A stretch of 64,000 nucleotides of DNA from Solibacteraceae bacterium (GCA_026984795.1 JALSRK010000052.1:186001-250000), one strand, 5' to 3'; shown: positions 48,358-57,918, numbered from the stretch's first letter. Numbers and translations: made by a program. Notes: a model not told the origin generated them from the sequence alone.

Positions 48358-49332
48358 TCACACCTCGATGGTCACGATCTTCTTGATGATCAAATAGCCG
48401 ATCACCTGCAACACGGCGGCGGCGATGGCCATGATCTGTCCTGTCGGATCGGTGAAAAAGAAGCGTACGTAGTCCGGGTTGACGTAGAACATCAGCAGCG
48501 CTACCGCCAGCGGAATGCAGGTCAGGGCCACGCCGGTCATCCGTCCGTGGGCGCTGATCGCCCGGATCTTGCCCCGCAACTTGAACCGCTCCCGGATCAG
48601 CGAAGCCAGCTTGTCAAGGATCTCGGCCAAATTGCCGCCGGTGCGCCGCTGCAACAGCACCGCCGAGACGAAGAAATGCACGTCCATCGACGGCACCCGC
48701 TTGGCCAGGTTCTGCAGCGCCGTCTCGAGCGGCAGGCCCAAGTTGTGCTCCTCGAAGGTGCGCCGGAACTCGCCCGCCAGCGGCTCCTGGAACTCCCGGT
48801 GGATCATCTCCAGCGACACCGAGAAGGCATGCCCGGCCCTCATCGACCGGGCGACGAACTCCAGGCTGTCCGGAAACTGCTCCTCGAACTTCCGGATCCG
48901 CTTCATCCTGAGCCGCAACAGATGCACCACGGGCAGCGCCGCCGCGGCCAGCCCCAGCGGGATCGCCGTCCACCGGTAGCCCGGAATTCCGTACCAGCCC
49001 ACCAGGAAACCCAGCAGGAACAGCGCCAGACAGGCGTGCGCCAGCCGCGCCGCCCGCCACTTCAAACCAGCCTGCTCGATCAACTCCTGGGCCCGGTCGT
49101 GATAACGGAACTTCCGCAGCAGCCGCATGACCAGTTGCCCGGTGGACTCGTCGCGTTCGAGCAGCGCCGGCCCTTTCTTGGCCGTCTTCTTCTTGCCGCT
49201 CCGCTGCTGCGTGCCGAGCAGACGGCTCTTCATCTTGTCGGCCTCGGCTGACCGGAAAGCGTTCATCACCGCCCAGCCGGCTGCCAGGGCGACGATCCAG
49301 ATCACCGCGAATATGGCGATGTAGCTGCCCAT
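48358..49332 (-). CDS. tadB: TadB-like pilus-assembly platform protein (T2SS F family)
   Basis: 324 residues. N-terminal membrane helix, then a T2SS F domain (FPDSLEFVARSMRAGHAFSVSLEMIHREF; LPLETALQNLAKRVPSMDVHFFVSAVLLQRRTGGNLAEILDK is split here for length) and two C-terminal helices. TadB and TadC form a heteromeric platform with the ATPase below. Gene order and 10-base gap from cpaF are typical. Confidence 0.92.
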   Translation of the reverse strand: MGSYIAIFAVIWIVALAAGWAVMNAFRSAEADKMKSRLLGTQQRSGKKKTAKKGPALLERDESTGQLVMRLLRKFRYHDRAQELIEQAGLKWRAARLAHACLALFLLGFLVGWYGIPGYRWTAIPLGLAAAALPVVHLLRLRMKRIRKFEEQFPDSLEFVARSMRAGHAFSVSLEMIHREFQEPLAGEFRRTFEEHNLGLPLETALQNLAKRVPSMDVHFFVSAVLLQRRTGGNLAEILDKLASLIRERFKLRGKIRAISAHGRMTGVALTCIPLAVALLMFYVNPDYVRFFFTDPTGQIMAIAAAVLQVIGYLIIKKIVTIEV

Positions 49333-49342
49333 GACACCACCG

Positions 49343-50704
49343 TCAGACTTCCACCACCTCGTCGAACAGGTCCGGCCGCAGACGAATGCCCGCCGCCAGC
49401 AGCTTCTCGTAGAATTTCGGCCGGATGCCCGTGGCCGCGAACCGGCCCACCACCTTGCCCTCCGGCGACAGTCCGCGTTTCTCGAAGACGAAGATGTCCT
49501 GCAGGGTCACGATCTCGCCCTCCATCCCCGTCACTTCGGTCACGCTCGTCACCCGGCGGCTGCCGTCGCTGAACCGCGCCGCCTGGATGATTACGTCCAC
49601 CGCGCTGGCGATCTGCTGCCGGATCGACTTCAACGTCATGTTGGCGTTGGCCAGCGAGACCATCACTTCCAGGCGTGAGACCGCATCCCGGGGACTGTTG
49701 GCGTGCACCGTGGTCAACGAGCCGTCGTGGCCCGTGTTCATCGCCTGCAGCATGTCCATCGCCTCTTCGCCGCGCACCTCGCCGACCACGATCCGGTCCG
49801 GGCGCATGCGCAAGCTGTTGATCAGCAGCTCCCGCTGCCGCACCGCCCCCTTGCCCTCGAGGTTCGGCGGCCGGGTCTCCAGCCGCGCCACGTGCGGCTG
49901 CTTGAGCTGCAGCTCGGCCGCGTCCTCGATCGTCACGATGCGCTCCTTGGGGGAGATGAAGAAGGAGAGCGCGTTCAGCAGCGTCGTCTTGCCGGCGCCC
50001 GTGCCGCCGGAGATAACGATGTTCAGCCGCGCCTTGACCGCCGCTTCGAGCAGGTCCATCATCCCCTGCGTCAGCGCCTTGCGTTCCACCAGGTCCGGAG
50101 GCATCAGCTTGTCGGTGCTGAACCGGCGGATCGACAGCAGCGGTCCGTCCACGGCCAGCGGCGGGATGATGGCGTTGACACGGGAGCCGTCCCGCAACCG
50201 CGCGTCCACCATCGGGTTGGACTCGTCGATTCGCCGGCCCACCTGCGAGACGATCTTGTCGATGATCCGCAGCAGGTGGGCGTCGTCGCGGAACGTCACG
50301 TTGGTCAGCTCCAGAACGCCCTTGCGCTCCACGTAGACCTGCTTGTGAGTGTTCACCAGGATGTCGGAAACCGTCGGGTCTTGCAGCAGCGGCTCCAGCG
50401 GCCCCAGCCCGAAGACCTCGTCGAGAACCTCCTCGCAGATCTGCTGCTTCTCGATCGAGCTCAGCAGCGTCTGTTCCTCGTTGATCAGCGCCAGCAGCGC
50501 CTGGCGCACCTCGGTGCGGACCCGCTGGTTGTCGATCGTCGCCAGGGCCTCGAGGTTGATCTTGTCGAGCAGCTTGCGGTGGAGCGTGAACTTCAGCTCC
50601 TGGTACTCCGGCCGCAGCGCCGTCTTCGGCCGCCCGGCGTTCTTCAGCAGCCGCTGTTCCCAGCTCATGTATTGCGATCGCTTCGAGTCAACACCCGGTA
50701 ACAT
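49343..50704 (-). CDS. cpaF: Tad/Flp pilus ATPase, CpaF/TadA family
   Basis: 453-residue secretion ATPase driving pilus assembly. Visible: Walker [14 protein letters not shown], Asp box and Walker B ([22 protein letters not shown]), His box ([14 protein letters not shown]). The N-terminal helical domain precedes. The start is 50704, but ATG 50668 ([10 protein letters not shown]) is also plausible. The gap to tadB is 10 bases and to the upstream cpaE 12 bases. Confidence 0.95.
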   Translation of the reverse strand: MLPGVDSKRSQYMSWEQRLLKNAGRPKTALRPEYQELKFTLHRKLLDKINLEALATIDNQRVRTEVRQALLALINEEQTLLSSIEKQQICEEVLDEVFGLGPLEPLLQDPTVSDILVNTHKQVYVERKGVLELTNVTFRDDAHLLRIIDKIVSQVGRRIDESNPMVDARLRDGSRVNAIIPPLAVDGPLLSIRRFSTDKLMPPDLVERKALTQGMMDLLEAAVKARLNIVISGGTGAGKTTLLNALSFFISPKERIVTIEDAAELQLKQPHVARLETRPPNLEGKGAVRQRELLINSLRMRPDRIVVGEVRGEEAMDMLQAMNTGHDGSLTTVHANSPRDAVSRLEVMVSLANANMTLKSIRQQIASAVDVIIQAARFSDGSRRVTSVTEVTGMEGEIVTLQDIFVFEKRGLSPEGKVVGRFAATGIRPKFYEKLLAAGIRLRPDLFDEVVEV

Positions 50705-50716
50705 CTGCTTGCCTCA

Positions 50717-51904
50717 CTATGCTGTTTGTGCCTCCAACGCCGCCGACCGCTGGCTCTCCTGGCGGGCGTTCTCGATGAGCTTGCCGGCGAACTTTTCCAG
50801 CGCCCGTCCCAGTTCGGTCTCCGGACCGAGGGCGTGGCCCAGCGAGATCACCCGGTGCAGCGAAAAGTAGTCGTTCGGAAACAAGTGCGACACAGGACAA
50901 TTGAAGATCTTCTCCATGTCGGAGGCCGTGATCCCGTCCCGCTTGCTGGCCCGGTTCACGAGGACGCGGTAGCGCTCTCTGGTAAAACCCAACTGTTCGA
51001 GCAGGCTCACCGCCCGGCGGGTCAGGTGCAGACTCGCCAGTTCCGAGGTCGTCACCACGAAAGCCTCATCGGCCTCCGAGACCGTCAGCAGGCTCGTCCG
51101 GTGCGGCAGCGCCGGCGCGTCGAGGATCACCCAGGAATAGAGCATCCGGGTGAACTCCAGCGCGTCATGGAGCCGGTTCGGTTCGACCGGCGCGCTGTCG
51201 GGTTCGTCGGGCGCCGGAATCACGTCCACCCCGTCGCAGTGCGCCACCAGGGAAGCCCAGACCGCCGGGTCGAGCCCGTCAGAGCGCTCGAACAGATCGG
51301 TCACCGAACAGGTATGGTGAAGCTTCAAATAGAAGGCTAGGGTGCCTCCCATCAGGTCCAGGTCCAGCACCAGCACCCGGTCGCCCGTAGCCCGGCGGAG
51401 GGCAAAGGCCGTCTGCACCGCAATGGTCGACGCCCCGGAGCCCGGCTTCGCACTGGCGAAAACCAGCACCCGGCCGCTCTCAGCCGTCTCGGCCGTCGCC
51501 GGCTGCCGCAGACGCTGAATCCGGGCCACCGCCTCGAGCTGTTGCTGAGCCTCGAAGGGCGTCCAGAGGAACTCGGAAGCGCCGGCCCGCAGCGTCCGGA
51601 CGACCGCCCGGGAATCGTTCGAACGGTGCAATCCCACCACCTGGGTCACCGGACGGTAGGCCGAGACGAATTCCACCAGGCGGATCGCCCGGTCCAAATC
51701 CGTGGCTACGTCGATGAGCACCACGTCCGGCTTGACCTGCCGCAAGCGGATCTCCAGCGTATGCTCGGAAGGGTACGACTTCAGTTCCGTCAGCACCTGG
51801 AAGGTGTGCAGCTCGGAAGCGCTGCGCTGGAACTGCTCGCCCAGTTCCCGGTCCGGCGCGATCAGCAGCGCCGTCAGCTCCGTTTTGCGGGCGTGGGAAT
51901 CCAT
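50717..51904 (-). CDS. cpaE: CpaE/TadZ-like pilus localisation ATPase
   Basis: 395 residues. N-terminal receiver-like domain (PDVVLIDVATDLDRAIRL, residues ~10-130, without a clear full acidic pocket) and a C-terminal ParA/MinD-type ATPase (about 145-370). The deviant Walker A reads AKPGSGASTIA, lacking the usual K in 'GKST', as seen in many CpaE proteins. CpaE/TadZ positions the pilus machine at the pole. Within the operon, between secretin and cpaF. Confidence 0.9.
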   Translation of the reverse strand: MDSHARKTELTALLIAPDRELGEQFQRSASELHTFQVLTELKSYPSEHTLEIRLRQVKPDVVLIDVATDLDRAIRLVEFVSAYRPVTQVVGLHRSNDSRAVVRTLRAGASEFLWTPFEAQQQLEAVARIQRLRQPATAETAESGRVLVFASAKPGSGASTIAVQTAFALRRATGDRVLVLDLDLMGGTLAFYLKLHHTCSVTDLFERSDGLDPAVWASLVAHCDGVDVIPAPDEPDSAPVEPNRLHDALEFTRMLYSWVILDAPALPHRTSLLTVSEADEAFVVTTSELASLHLTRRAVSLLEQLGFTRERYRVLVNRASKRDGITASDMEKIFNCPVSHLFPNDYFSLHRVISLGHALGPETELGRALEKFAGKLIENARQESQRSAALEAQTA

Positions 51905-51935
51905 TCTTCGGCCTCCCTCGAGCTTCGGTCTCTCT

Positions 51936-53303
51936 CTATTTCTTCTTCTTGATCCTGCCGTCGTAGCGCATCTGGTCCCCCGGCGCCAGATTCTCGAGGA
52001 ACTTCATCGGCATCACCGGCGTCGGTTTGGGTTCGCCCGCTTCGAGCGGAGTCACAATCTCCGGCGTCACCATGACGATCAGCTCCGTCTTGGACTTCTG
52101 CTTGTCCCGACTCTTGAACAATTCGCCGAGGATCGGAATGTGCGACAGGCCGGGAATCCGGTTGAAGGTCGCCCGCGCCCGGTCGTCGATCAAGCCGGCG
52201 ATCACAAAGCTTTGCCCCTCGCCGAGCTCGATGTTGGTCTCCATGCGCCGGGTGGCCAGAGCCGGGATCAGGAAGCCGCTGAACTGGATCGCATTCGTCA
52301 GGTCGATGGTCGAGACCTCCGGCTTCACATACATCCGGATGGTGTGATTCGGCGTGAGCTCCGGCCGGAACGTCAGCCGGATGCCGAACTCCCGGAATTG
52401 GATCGTCACCGCACCGGCGTTGGCACCGCCCTGCAGCACCGGAATCGGGAACTCGCCGCCCACCAGGAAGCTCGCTTCTTCGCCGTTGGAGGTGATCAGG
52501 TTCGGCTCGGCCAAGATCTGCAGCACCCCCTGGCTCTGCAACGCCTTCAGGAAGCCCGCCAGGTTCAAATCAGGCCGGAACGCGAAGACGTTCAACGCGT
52601 CGGAAATGGTGAACTCGCTCACCGTGCCCTCGTTGCGCCCGGGAATTACGCCGCGCAGGTCCGACGGCTGCGCCGAAGAGAACTGCCCCGTACCGATCAG
52701 CCCCGGCGTGTTCAGCGCGCCCGTAGAGAGCAGGTTCGCGGCGAACTGGCTGCCGGTCTGCCGGTCCATCTCGGCAAAGCGCACCCGTAAAAGGATCTGT
52801 TTCTTGACCGCCTCGGCCACCTGGAGGTTGTTCACCACCGCCTTGGCCAGGGAGGCCGCCAGCGCCGCCGCCCGATCCGAGATCTCTTTCGAAGACACGG
52901 TGCCGGTGAGGGTCACCGAGTCCTTGGCCGCCTGCACGTGGATCTCCTCGTTCGGAAAGGTGGCTTTCAACACCTTCTTGATCGGCGACAGATCGTACTC
53001 GACGCTGATGTTGTAGAAGTTCCGCTGGCCGTTCTTCGCCCAAACCACGACGGTGGCGATGCCGTAGTTCTTGGCGTGGAGCAGAATCTCCCGCGTCGAG
53101 ACCGCCACCGCATCGACGACGCCCGGGTCCGAGGTGGAGATCCGCGCGATGTCGGTCGGGTAGTCGATCACGATGCTCTTGCCGGCCGTGACACTGAGCT
53201 CTTCGACACTGGTGTCGGCCGCCAGCGCCACCGCCGCCGCCAGCGCGGCGAGGACCGCGAATCGCTGGAATGTCGATGCTTTCCTCATGGGGATCTCCTT
53301 CAA
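51936..53303 (-). CDS. cpaC: Tad/Flp pilus secretin (CpaC/RcpA)
   Basis: 455-residue outer-membrane secretin; signal peptide (AVLAALAAAVALA). N-terminal pilus-associated domain (ISTSDPGVVDAVAVSTREILLHAKN), a BON-like stretch (VQAAKDSVTLTGTV), then the secretin core: VRFAEMDRQTGSQFAAN, LAEPNLITSNGEEASFLVGGEFP, IPGLSHIPILGELFKS and ELIVMVTPEIV. It forms the channel for the pilus. Start at 53288 (MRKASTFQRF) is as likely as 53303; the longer frame overlaps cpaB by 4 bases. Confidence 0.93.
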   Translation of the reverse strand: MKEIPMRKASTFQRFAVLAALAAAVALAADTSVEELSVTAGKSIVIDYPTDIARISTSDPGVVDAVAVSTREILLHAKNYGIATVVVWAKNGQRNFYNISVEYDLSPIKKVLKATFPNEEIHVQAAKDSVTLTGTVSSKEISDRAAALAASLAKAVVNNLQVAEAVKKQILLRVRFAEMDRQTGSQFAANLLSTGALNTPGLIGTGQFSSAQPSDLRGVIPGRNEGTVSEFTISDALNVFAFRPDLNLAGFLKALQSQGVLQILAEPNLITSNGEEASFLVGGEFPIPVLQGGANAGAVTIQFREFGIRLTFRPELTPNHTIRMYVKPEVSTIDLTNAIQFSGFLIPALATRRMETNIELGEGQSFVIAGLIDDRARATFNRIPGLSHIPILGELFKSRDKQKSKTELIVMVTPEIVTPLEAGEPKPTPVMPMKFLENLAPGDQMRYDGRIKKKK

Positions 53304-54181
53304 TCTCCGTTCGGCGCCGCGTTCACCACCTGCACCGTCGCCTTCGTGCCCCGGATCACCACGACTTCGTTCTGCGGCGGAGGCGGAGGAGCCACCGGCC
53401 GCGGAACCTCACGGACGATCACCCGCGGCTGCGGCGGCCGCCGCGCCTTCCGCCGGCGCTGTTCGAGGGGCTTGTACAGCTCGCTCAGCGCCTTGCCCTT
53501 GGTCTTCGCGATCGACTGGTCGCTGCCGTTGCGCAGCACCAGTTGCACTCGCCCCTCGTTGGCCGCCAAGGTCAGCGTCTCGGCCTGCTCCGGCGTCACC
53601 AGCAAGGTCACCGTCGGCGCGTTGATCGCCCGCCCTTCAGCATCCGGCTGGATCGTCTGGCCCGCCGAAAGCACCAGGATGTTCTGCAGCACGGTCATCG
53701 TCACCGTGCCTTCGTCGTTGTCCGGCGGGCGCCCGGTCACCAAGACGTCCACCCGCATGCCCGGCAACACGAACCCGGCTACGCCGGCCACGTCGTTGAC
53801 CCGGATCGTCACCGCCCGCATGCCCTTGGGAATGATCGGCGCCAGACCCAGGCCGCTGCCCCGCGCCGCCAGTCGGCCTTCGTGCACGGGCTCGTCGGCC
53901 AGGATGTTGCTGATCACCGGCCGGTCGATCACCTCCTCGACCGTCGAGATCCCGCCCTTGGGGAACTGCGAGGCGGGCACCTGAACCACCTTCACGTCTT
54001 CCGGCTTGATCGTCGCGCCCACCGGCAAAGGCCGGACGGCCACCACCAGATCCTTCATGTTGGTGTCCTCCGCCTTCGGAGCCGGACTGCCGCGACCGGC
54101 CGAGATCTGATAGAAGATGGCCGATACCACCAACGCGAAGACCAAACTCACGCCGAGTACCGTCAGAAATCTGCGATCCAT
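53300..54181 (-). CDS. cpaB: Flp pilus assembly protein CpaB (RcpC)
   Basis: 293 residues. One N-terminal membrane helix (FLTVLGVSLVFALVVSAIFY), a SAF-like domain (VVAVRPLPVGATIKPEDVKVVQVPASQFPKG) and a periplasmic RcpC domain (GMRAVTIRVNDVAGVAGFVLPGMRVDVLV). It supports secretin assembly. A Pro/Arg-rich C-terminal tail (PRPVAPPPPPQNE) is unusual and probably disordered. Confidence 0.92.
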   Translation of the reverse strand: MDRRFLTVLGVSLVFALVVSAIFYQISAGRGSPAPKAEDTNMKDLVVAVRPLPVGATIKPEDVKVVQVPASQFPKGGISTVEEVIDRPVISNILADEPVHEGRLAARGSGLGLAPIIPKGMRAVTIRVNDVAGVAGFVLPGMRVDVLVTGRPPDNDEGTVTMTVLQNILVLSAGQTIQPDAEGRAINAPTVTLLVTPEQAETLTLAANEGRVQLVLRNGSDQSIAKTKGKALSELYKPLEQRRRKARRPPQPRVIVREVPRPVAPPPPPQNEVVVIRGTKATVQVVNAAPNGD

Positions 54182-54251
54182 CGTCTCACGCTCCTGAAGC
54201 TCTACCGCTTCTCATCAACGTTCTCCCCGGCGGGCTCTCCGCCGGTCCGCT

Positions 54252-54710
54252 TCACCCCTTCGGGATCAGCGCCAGCCAGACCCCGGCAGCGATCGCCGGG
54301 GCGTAGGGAATCGTCCGGGGCCGTCCCCCGTCCTGGTCCCCGCGCCGCCACCGGGCCCGCACCCAGTGGAAGCCCAGAACGCCCAGGGCCATCAAACCTC
54401 CCAAGCCGGCCGTCCATAGAGCCGCCTCGAGCAGGCGTCCAGCGCCCAACAGGGCGCCGAAGCCCGCCATCAGCTTCACGTCGCCTCCTCCCATGCCGCC
54501 CAACACATAGAACAAGAGGAAGACTCCAAAGCCTGCCGCCGTCCCCATCGCGGCCTCCCATACTCCCCGCCAACCGCTGGCCAACACCTGACACAACAGC
54601 CCGCCGGCCAGCGCCGCTACGGGAATCCAGTTGGGGATGGTCCGCGAGCGCAAGTCGGTCACCACGGCCGCCAGCCCCAGCGTGACAGCGATCGCGACGT
54701 CCAATCTCAC
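54252..54710 (-). CDS. cpaA: Prepilin peptidase (A24, CpaA/TadV-like)
   Basis: 152-residue inner-membrane aspartic protease that cleaves the prepilin leader. The two catalytic Asp residues are in VTDLRSRTIPN and GGMGGGDVKLMAG. Four to six helices are visible. The start overlaps the upstream small ORF by 4 bases. Gap to cpaB is 70 bases. Its presence implies Flp pilin substrates, though no flp gene was seen here. Confidence 0.93.
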   Translation of the reverse strand: MRLDVAIAVTLGLAAVVTDLRSRTIPNWIPVAALAGGLLCQVLASGWRGVWEAAMGTAAGFGVFLLFYVLGGMGGGDVKLMAGFGALLGAGRLLEAALWTAGLGGLMALGVLGFHWVRARWRRGDQDGGRPRTIPYAPAIAAGVWLALIPKG

Positions 54711-54949
54711 CGCCTCCCTCCTCCGGCGCTGCCGGCCGGCTCCTCATCGCCGGAGCGCCCGTCTCCATCCAACTCGAGGGCGTCCGGCGCCAGCAGCGGA
54801 GCCACCAGGCCCGCTTGCAACGCAAACTCGGCCAGTTGGTCTCCCCAGGGCAGCCGCCAGCTCTCCCGCCCAGGGGCGAAGCCGCGGCGGCCGGCCGTTT
54901 TCCGGCGGGACCACCGTCGTCTGGCCTGGCTCCGGCCGCGCTCCATCAT
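54707..54949 (-). CDS. Small hypothetical protein upstream of prepilin peptidase
   Basis: 80 residues; the frame overlaps cpaA by 4 bases (ATGA). The first 30 residues are very basic; then comes AEFALQAGLVAPLL, which recalls the hydrophobic N-terminal motif of TadE-like pseudopilins (xEFALVAPLLL) but is too short and lies mid-protein; the tail is acidic/Gly-rich. It could be a real small protein, a degraded TadE-like gene, or a chance frame. The coupling to cpaA is the main support. Confidence 0.4.
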   Translation of the reverse strand: MMERGRSQARRRWSRRKTAGRRGFAPGRESWRLPWGDQLAEFALQAGLVAPLLAPDALELDGDGRSGDEEPAGSAGGGRR

Positions 54950-54961
54950 GCGTGATCTCCT

Positions 54962-56647
54962 CTAGTACTTTCGGCCGGGGGGGACTGTTTCATTAGCCTC
55001 CGGTACCAGAATTCCGGTCCCCAGCCGCGCCTGAGCGGGATGCGCGCCGCCGGGGCCGGGGTTCGGCCCCTCGGCCCGGGGCACGAACAAGACCGCGTCT
55101 TCGTCCTCGTCGCACCGCTCCCAGTCCGGGTCCAGGTCGAGCAGTGCGGCCAGCGGGCGCTTCGGCGGAACCAGAACCGCCTCGAACTCATACTTCCGCA
55201 GCAGTTCCCGCCACCGGGGCCGGCCGTACATCAAGTCCAGATACTGCTCTCCGATCTCCTCGCCGTAGAAATCGCTCCTGCCGTCCATGAAGACCCGCTG
55301 CACCGGGAAGAACCGGTAGAGCAGGTAGTCGGCCCAGCCGTCGTCGGTGAACACCCGGCGACCCCGGATCAGGTTCTCGTTGCGTCCGATCACCGCCAGC
55401 GGGAATTCGGACTCGGGAAAATCGGAAGGCCACTTCAGCAGCCCCGGGACCGCCAGAAGCGACAGCGCAAACACGGCCGACCAGAGCGTAGCTCGGCCCA
55501 ACCCCGCCCCCAGGTCGCGCCCAAATTCGTAGAGAGTCCTCCCCGGCGATTTCCGCGGCTGCCCCAAAGCCCACGCCCTCCACGCCTTCGAGCCCTCGAC
55601 GGCCACCAACGGCGCCGCGAAGATCGCATACATCGGGATGTGCCGCGCCGACTGCAGCGAGAAATGGGCCCACGCGGCGATCCAGAGGGCATCCACGTAC
55701 CGCCGCTCCCACAGCAGCCGCCCGGCTACCAGGAGGCCGCTGATCAGCAAGATCTCGAACTGAAGCACGTTCTCGGCCCGGAAACTCGGCGACTGGAACT
55801 CGGCGATCGACATCTTGATCCAGTCCGAGCTCAGGTAACTGAGGATGTGGCGGTGCAACTCCCACCCATAGGGATTCACCAGCGTCGCCGCTGCGCAGGC
55901 CGCCGTGAGCGCTGCGTACCGCCCGCCCTGGGCCAGCCTGGTCCGCCGCTCGGAACGCCTCAGCGCCGCTTCCAGGAAGGCCACTCCCCCCACTGAGCCC
56001 AGGCAGAACAGCAACACCAGGAAGCCGCCGTGGAGGTTCGCCCAGAGCGCAGCCATCGGAACCAGCGCCCATACGGCGCGGCCCGGACGCCGCAGGTCCC
56101 GCCCGATGATCCACAAGCTGACCACCAGCAGCAGCATCGTGAAGAGGTGGGGCCGGGCCAAGTAGTGCACCGAGGCCGCCCCCACCGCCAGCAAGGTCGT
56201 CAGCAAAGCGACCAGCGGGTCGGCCCCTAGCCAAAGCGTGTACCGCAGCAAGAGCACCGCGAAAGCCGCGATCAGCACTCCCGCGAACCAGACGACTCCC
56301 TTGAGACCCAGCCAACCGTGCAGCTCCGCCAGCACTACCTCGGAGAGCCACTCCCAGGCGAACCACTCCGCCTTGGGCTTGGAGAACGAGAACGGATCCG
56401 TGGTCGGCACCGAACCGCTCGACAGGATCATTTCCCCGACCCGGATATGCCAGCCCGTGTCGCCGTCGTCCAGCAGCCGGTTCCAGCCCGGCTCCACCAG
56501 GACGAACAGCCACAGAACCAGGAAAATGAAGAACCAGTCCAGGGTCGAGGGGACCAGCAGGTTCCAAACCCTCTTGCGGTCGCCCTCGGCCGCCTGCACC
56601 GGCCGTCGTGTCTCGGCAATCGCCTGCACGGAAGCGCTCCTCCCCAT
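54962..56647 (-). CDS. Polytopic membrane protein of unknown function
   Basis: 561 residues with about 10-12 membrane helices (residues ~30-400) and a C-terminal soluble region (~400-545). A loop after TM1 carries DDGDTGWHIRVGEMIL and TDPFSFSKPKAEW, resembling GT-C type glycosyltransferases and acidobacterial 'DUF'-type membrane proteins, where an Asp-rich first loop binds lipid-linked sugar. The tail has VFTDDGWADYLLYRFFPVQRVFMDGRSDFYG, common in predicted membrane mannosyl/arabinosyl transferase-like proteins. I infer a lipid-linked-sugar transferase role at low confidence. It lies upstream of the tad operon in the same direction. Confidence 0.6.
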   Translation of the reverse strand: MGRSASVQAIAETRRPVQAAEGDRKRVWNLLVPSTLDWFFIFLVLWLFVLVEPGWNRLLDDGDTGWHIRVGEMILSSGSVPTTDPFSFSKPKAEWFAWEWLSEVVLAELHGWLGLKGVVWFAGVLIAAFAVLLLRYTLWLGADPLVALLTTLLAVGAASVHYLARPHLFTMLLLVVSLWIIGRDLRRPGRAVWALVPMAALWANLHGGFLVLLFCLGSVGGVAFLEAALRRSERRTRLAQGGRYAALTAACAAATLVNPYGWELHRHILSYLSSDWIKMSIAEFQSPSFRAENVLQFEILLISGLLVAGRLLWERRYVDALWIAAWAHFSLQSARHIPMYAIFAAPLVAVEGSKAWRAWALGQPRKSPGRTLYEFGRDLGAGLGRATLWSAVFALSLLAVPGLLKWPSDFPESEFPLAVIGRNENLIRGRRVFTDDGWADYLLYRFFPVQRVFMDGRSDFYGEEIGEQYLDLMYGRPRWRELLRKYEFEAVLVPPKRPLAALLDLDPDWERCDEDEDAVLFVPRAEGPNPGPGGAHPAQARLGTGILVPEANETVPPGRKY

Positions 56648-56750
56648 GCGCTTCTATCGGCTGGTTCGGGGTGTTCGTGTAGGCGTCAAGCAACGGTGGC
56701 CGGCTCTGCCGGTGAGCTGCGGGAAACTCCCCGCCGGCGAATCCCTTCGC

Positions 56751-57272
56751 CTAAGACCGCCGGGGCGGCGGCAGGGCCGGCGAGGCTGTCCGGCGGGGCC
56801 GGGTCCTTGCCGAGTCAGCCCGGGGATGGCGGAGGCACTCGACCCACGCCTCCTCCTCTCCGGGGCCGTCGAACTCCTTGTTCCAGAAACGCACGAAGCC
56901 CGCCACCCGCCTTCGCTGCGCCCGCTCTATGTGCTTCAGCACCCGTGCGGCGCCGGCAAGGTCGCCGGCCGCCCCGACCAGCGCCCGGGTCGCGACGCAG
57001 TCGTTGATCCGGCCCAGACGCTGCTGCAGCTCCCGCAATTTCGCCAAGCGCCCGGACAGCCCGGCGCCGTACAAGGGCTCGAAAAGCTCCAACGTGTAGC
57101 GGAACTGCTTGACCTGCAACCGGAACTCGTGCAGCCGTTTCAGCTTCGGTTTGCCCCGGGCAAGCCGGCGGCCGGCGCCGAACAGCCGTCGGGCCATGGC
57201 GGGCAAGATTTCGGCGGCGTTGTCCTGGGCGCTCTTGCCAGGATCCCAGACGATGCCCGGCGGCTTCTTCAT
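56751..57272 (-). CDS. CHAD domain, C-terminal half
   Basis: 173 residues from ATG 57272, which overlaps the stop of the upstream CHAD half (ATGA). The sequence LHEFRLQVKQFRYTLELFEPLYG is the second conserved helix of CHAD domains (polyphosphate-binding, rich in His/Arg/Lys). The helical part reaches about residue 130; the last ~40 residues are Arg/Pro/Ala low-complexity. A complete CHAD domain has two such four-helix halves in one chain, so this protein and the one upstream likely fold together as a heterodimer. Alternatively a frameshift split a single gene. Confidence 0.75.
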   Translation of the reverse strand: MKKPPGIVWDPGKSAQDNAAEILPAMARRLFGAGRRLARGKPKLKRLHEFRLQVKQFRYTLELFEPLYGAGLSGRLAKLRELQQRLGRINDCVATRALVGAAGDLAGAARVLKHIERAQRRRVAGFVRFWNKEFDGPGEEEAWVECLRHPRADSARTRPRRTASPALPPPRRS

Positions 57273-57712
57273 GAGCTTGCCCCGCCCGGCGAACCCAGGC
57301 GCTCCCCCCACTTGTCGATCAATCCGGCCTCGTAGAGTTTCCTCACCCGCTTGGCCAGACGCCGTTCGGCCCTCGCCCGGTCCCGCGCCAGGCGCCGCCA
57401 GAGCGCGGCTTCCTCGCTCAACCCCGCCTTCTTGCAGAACTGCAGCGCAATATCGCGGTCCCGGACTTCTGCGGCGGCGGTCATGATCTTCCGCAACCGC
57501 TTGCGGACCCGCTTTGTTTCCGCCTCGGGCAACAGCGAACGGAATACCTTGAGGGCTTCCGAGAACCGCCGGATGGCCACCCTCAAATCGTGGACGGTCT
57601 CCTGCTCCCGGCGGCTGAGAGCGGTCTCCAGGCGCCGGGACAGCTCCCCGAGACGCGAGGCAATCTGGCGCCGCGCGAAAACGGAGATGTCGAGCGGTTC
57701 CACTGTGGCCAC
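57269..57712 (-). CDS. CHAD domain, N-terminal half
   Basis: 147 residues from GTG 57712; the frame extends to 57934 but those residues are poor and would cross the divergent promoter. The core HDLRVAIRRFSEALKVFRSLLPE is the first CHAD signature, followed by helices with RKIMTAAAEVRDRDIALQF. The chain ends at SSTGA just as the next half begins. CHAD domains bind polyphosphate granules; with no CYTH domain attached this is a stand-alone split form. It is divergent from the thymidylate-kinase-like pair. Confidence 0.75.
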   Translation of the reverse strand: MATVEPLDISVFARRQIASRLGELSRRLETALSRREQETVHDLRVAIRRFSEALKVFRSLLPEAETKRVRKRLRKIMTAAAEVRDRDIALQFCKKAGLSEEAALWRRLARDRARAERRLAKRVRKLYEAGLIDKWGERLGSPGGASS

Positions 57713-57888
57713 AGGCTTTCTACTTACGCTAGCGCACCCCCGGCGGCCCGGCAATTTCGGCCGCCGCGGGGCCCTCTGCCGGCGCCCGAAACAGGAGGTA
57801 GAGCGCCCGTTTCTCCCATCTCCGCCGCCCGGGCCCGCCCGTGGGCGGGAAACCGCCGCTTTCGCCGAAAACCGGCGGGATGTGAGAA

Positions 57889-57894
57889 TATAAT
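57889..57894 (+). promoter_or_regulatory. Predicted -10 element for the kinase pair
   Basis: A perfect TATAAT lies 24 bases before the kinase ATG at 57919, in an otherwise G+C-rich gap; the transcript leader would be about 15-20 bases. No good -35 is found at 17 bases spacing. The 206-base divergent gap (57713-57918) also holds a CCCGCC-CGTG-GGCGGG hairpin near 57836. Confidence 0.5.
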
Positions 57895-57918
57895 TGTTGC
57901 AGCAGGCTGCACGGGCCG

